DNA of 64,000 bases, from positions 49,440,170 through 49,504,169 of the forward strand of contig OX638133.1 in NCBI GenBank assembly GCA_951804985.1, given 5' to 3'. The translations under genes and the position numbers were made by a program. Origin of the DNA: Dryomyza anilis (Eukaryota; Arthropoda; Insecta; Diptera; Dryomyzidae). The notes beneath the pieces are model-generated. The model was not told where the DNA came from, ran no database searches, and saw only the letters and a program-made list of their open reading frames with translations. Every line of letters begins with the position of its first letter. Within the stretch, counting starts at the first letter, position 1. Of this stretch, positions 62,472 through 64,000 are shown one piece after another.

Positions 62472-62729
62472 ATAATATAATAGTTTGGCACTACAGTTCT
62501 ATAAGAACTTAGGCCGAGCTCTCTCACCACTTTGAGCTGTGCGTGTCATATTTGTACTTAAAGTGGTGGGACCTACAGTTTTTTGCCGAATCCGAACGGC
62601 GGGTGAGAGCTTTTCATAGGCAATGTTTTACTCTCGTAGGTTTGCCATTTACTGCCGAGAGGTACCGCGGTATAGAAAAATGTTTCTACGAAAAGTCCAG
62701 GCTTGAACCGGAGACCTTTCGGCTCGGTA
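62472..62729 (-). mobile_element. tRNA-derived SINE, second copy
   Basis: Reverse-strand copy matching 18268-18536: box B-like GGTTCAAGCC, ACATTTTTCTAT, CTCTCGGCAGTAAATGGCAA, the GTTCGGATTCGGCAA block, TTCTTATAGAACTGTAGTGC and an ATT-type tail. The box A end is missing (5' truncated), so it cannot show whether the 30-bp head duplication is general. Confidence 0.85.
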
Positions 62730-62894
62730 TTTAAATAAACAAGGTTTATATTTCTCTTAAACTTTTTAACTTCTCAAATAACATTTTGATCAATTACAGA
62801 AATTCCATATAATGATTCGAAGTGTAATCTAGTATTAACAAACTGGCTCTCAATATTTAAAAAAATAATATTTCAATATATGGAGAAAACTTAC

Positions 62895-63116
62895 ATTATC
62901 TAAATATTTGGGCACCATTTCAGCGACAAACTTTGCGCAGTGAGCGGATATTTCACTTGGTTTTATTACAACACAATTGCCAGCTGCTATCGCTGAAGCA
63001 ACAGGCACCAGCAGTAGTTGAAGTGGATAATTCCATGCTCCAATAACAAGAACCACACCAAACGGATCATTGAATATTTCAACGTCATCCATCATATTAA
63101 CAAATGATTTTTCCGG
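62895..63116 (-). CDS. Internal exon of a class-3 (fatty) aldehyde dehydrogenase
   Basis: A 222-bp exon, phase 0 at both ends, 74 codons. It is bounded by acceptor TTTATTTTCAG (63117-63127) and donor GTAAGT (62889-62894), both on the minus strand. It encodes PEKSFVNMMDDVEIFNDPFG, then VVLVIGAWNYPLQLLLVPVA and GNCVVIKPSEISAHCAKFVA, ending PKYLDN. The GAWNYPLQL and KPSE blocks belong to the NAD(P)-binding region of ALDH3-type enzymes, which oxidise fatty and aromatic aldehydes to acids. The Lys of IKPSE contacts the cofactor. The catalytic Cys and Glu would be in later exons. No other exon was found in the window: upstream exons should lie beyond 64000 and downstream exons left of 62895, but none is visible there. 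This is the only convincing host coding sequence here. A lone retained exon is possible but the clean splice sites argue for a live gene. Confidence 0.88.
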
Positions 63117-63127
63117 CTGAAAATAAA

Positions 63128-63680
63128 CACAATAATATTAAATAACAATAACACTAAGTCAGAGTGTGTAGACATATTTTTATATTAATCTAAGAAAAAT
63201 AATTACGAGCTTTAAATATCATTTCGTGCATGCTGAAAATTCATTGTATATTAGTGTCACGGAAAGAGCTCATTGGATTTTTCGTAGAGCTTGTAGAAAC
63301 ATACTTAATATATGCTTTGAGGCGCAGTAATATGTTTGTGATTAGAAAGTGAACTAAGGACTGCGCACGAAAAAAATTGCGCATTATATTATTTACTATT
63401 TATTTTTTGAAAACCTTAAAAATCAAAAAAATGTATGTAACAGGCGATGATTGTCAAAAAATTACATTTATACCTTCTTAGAAGTGGATAGTCATTAATC
63501 ATAAAAACTGAAATGGCAGTGAACGTTAGTGATACTGAATATTTCACAGTATATCAATTTCAGTGAACTTACCAAAAATTGCTAGGGAACTAAAAATTTA
63601 ACCAAACACTGTTCCGAATTATTACCTTAGTTTAACAGAGACCTGATCTTTACACAAAAGACAGGTTCAAGAGAAAAAGG
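63128..63680. other. Probable ALDH intron sequence
   Basis: AT-rich, no coding features; it lies upstream of the exon on the minus strand. Confidence 0.5.
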
Positions 63681-63682
63681 GG

Positions 63683-63922
63683 ATTATATAACATTACACT
63701 ATATAACACTACAACACACAACATTACACTACAATACACTACATTACACTACATTACACAACACTACTATACATTACACTACAATTCTTTACAGTACTTT
63801 ACCTTACATTACTTTACATTTCATTGTATTACACTACATTACATTACATTACCTTACACTACACTTACTTTACATTACAATTCATTACATATATATTACA
63901 TTACATTACCTTACATTATAAT
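63683..63922. repeat. Degenerate (ACATT)n/(TTACACTAC)n repeat
   Basis: ACATTACACT, CTACATTACAC and TTACATTACCTT words follow one another for about 240 bp, a decayed pentanucleotide array. Confidence 0.85.
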
Positions 63923-64000
63923 GTATATTATATTATATTATATTATATTATATTATATTATATTATATTATATTATATTATATTATATTATATTATATTA
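63923..64000. repeat. (TATTA)n microsatellite at the window edge
   Basis: Pure TATTA pentanucleotide repeat to the last base of the window, so its full length is unknown. Confidence 0.95.

Overview
This is AT-rich, repeat-dense nuclear DNA from an insect, most likely a brachyceran fly. The evidence is the mix of transposable elements (RTE-, LOA/R1- and Jockey/CR1-like LINEs, Ty3/Gypsy and BEL/Pao retrotransposons, hAT, Tc1/mariner, PIF/Harbinger-like and Helitron/Helentron-like elements, a tRNA-derived SINE) and one spliced exon of a class-3 aldehyde dehydrogenase. No prokaryotic gene organisation, rRNA, functional tRNA gene or CRISPR array is visible. Almost every long open frame is transposon debris or a translation of a microsatellite.

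Layout. 1-8.2 kb: AT-rich DNA with a 166-bp palindromic MITE, a dead Tc1/mariner transposase, a 62-nt hairpin and a 35-bp tandem repeat. 8.2-10.0 kb: 5'-truncated RTE-like LINE. 11.5-16.6 kb: internally deleted LOA/R1-like LINE with a 14-bp target duplication, itself hit by a 166-bp TTA-flanked MITE and a 1.7-kb TA-flanked element. 16.9-18.0 kb: a 1.07-kb TTA-flanked element with near-perfect inverted termini; relatives at 19.6 and 25.9 kb. 18.2 kb: SINE. 21.3-21.5 kb: assembly gap inside an ATTAAT-rich repeat. 22.5-25.7 kb: Jockey/CR1-like LINE. 26.3-31.2 kb: (TA)n array and two hAT copies; the second contains a Helentron-like and a PIF-like insertion, all with clean target-site signatures. 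31.8 kb: solo LTR. 34.1-37.6 kb: a long inverted repeat and a palindromic microsatellite. 38.1-40.2 kb: Helentron-like element with a 15-bp minisatellite. 40.2-45.8 kb: a 5.7-kb essentially pure hexanucleotide array. 45.9-52.1 kb: Gypsy element with a SAP-domain Gag and heat-shock-element-like sites in its LTRs. 52.2-54.5 kb: rearranged BEL/Pao fragment (minus). 55.7-59.4 kb: second, decayed Gypsy whose LTR matches the solo LTR. 62.5 kb: second SINE. 62.9-63.1 kb: ALDH exon (minus). 63.7-64.0 kb: pentanucleotide repeats.

The genes do not form a pathway. The window reads as a gene-poor intronic or intergenic stretch, next to or inside an aldehyde dehydrogenase locus, built by successive transposon insertions whose order can often be read from the nesting. 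I found no convincing new cellular system. The most interesting signals are the heat-shock-type LTR promoter, the SAP-domain/hendecad Gag, the long inverted repeat at 34.4-35.4 kb, the set of TTA-target elements and the giant hexanucleotide array.
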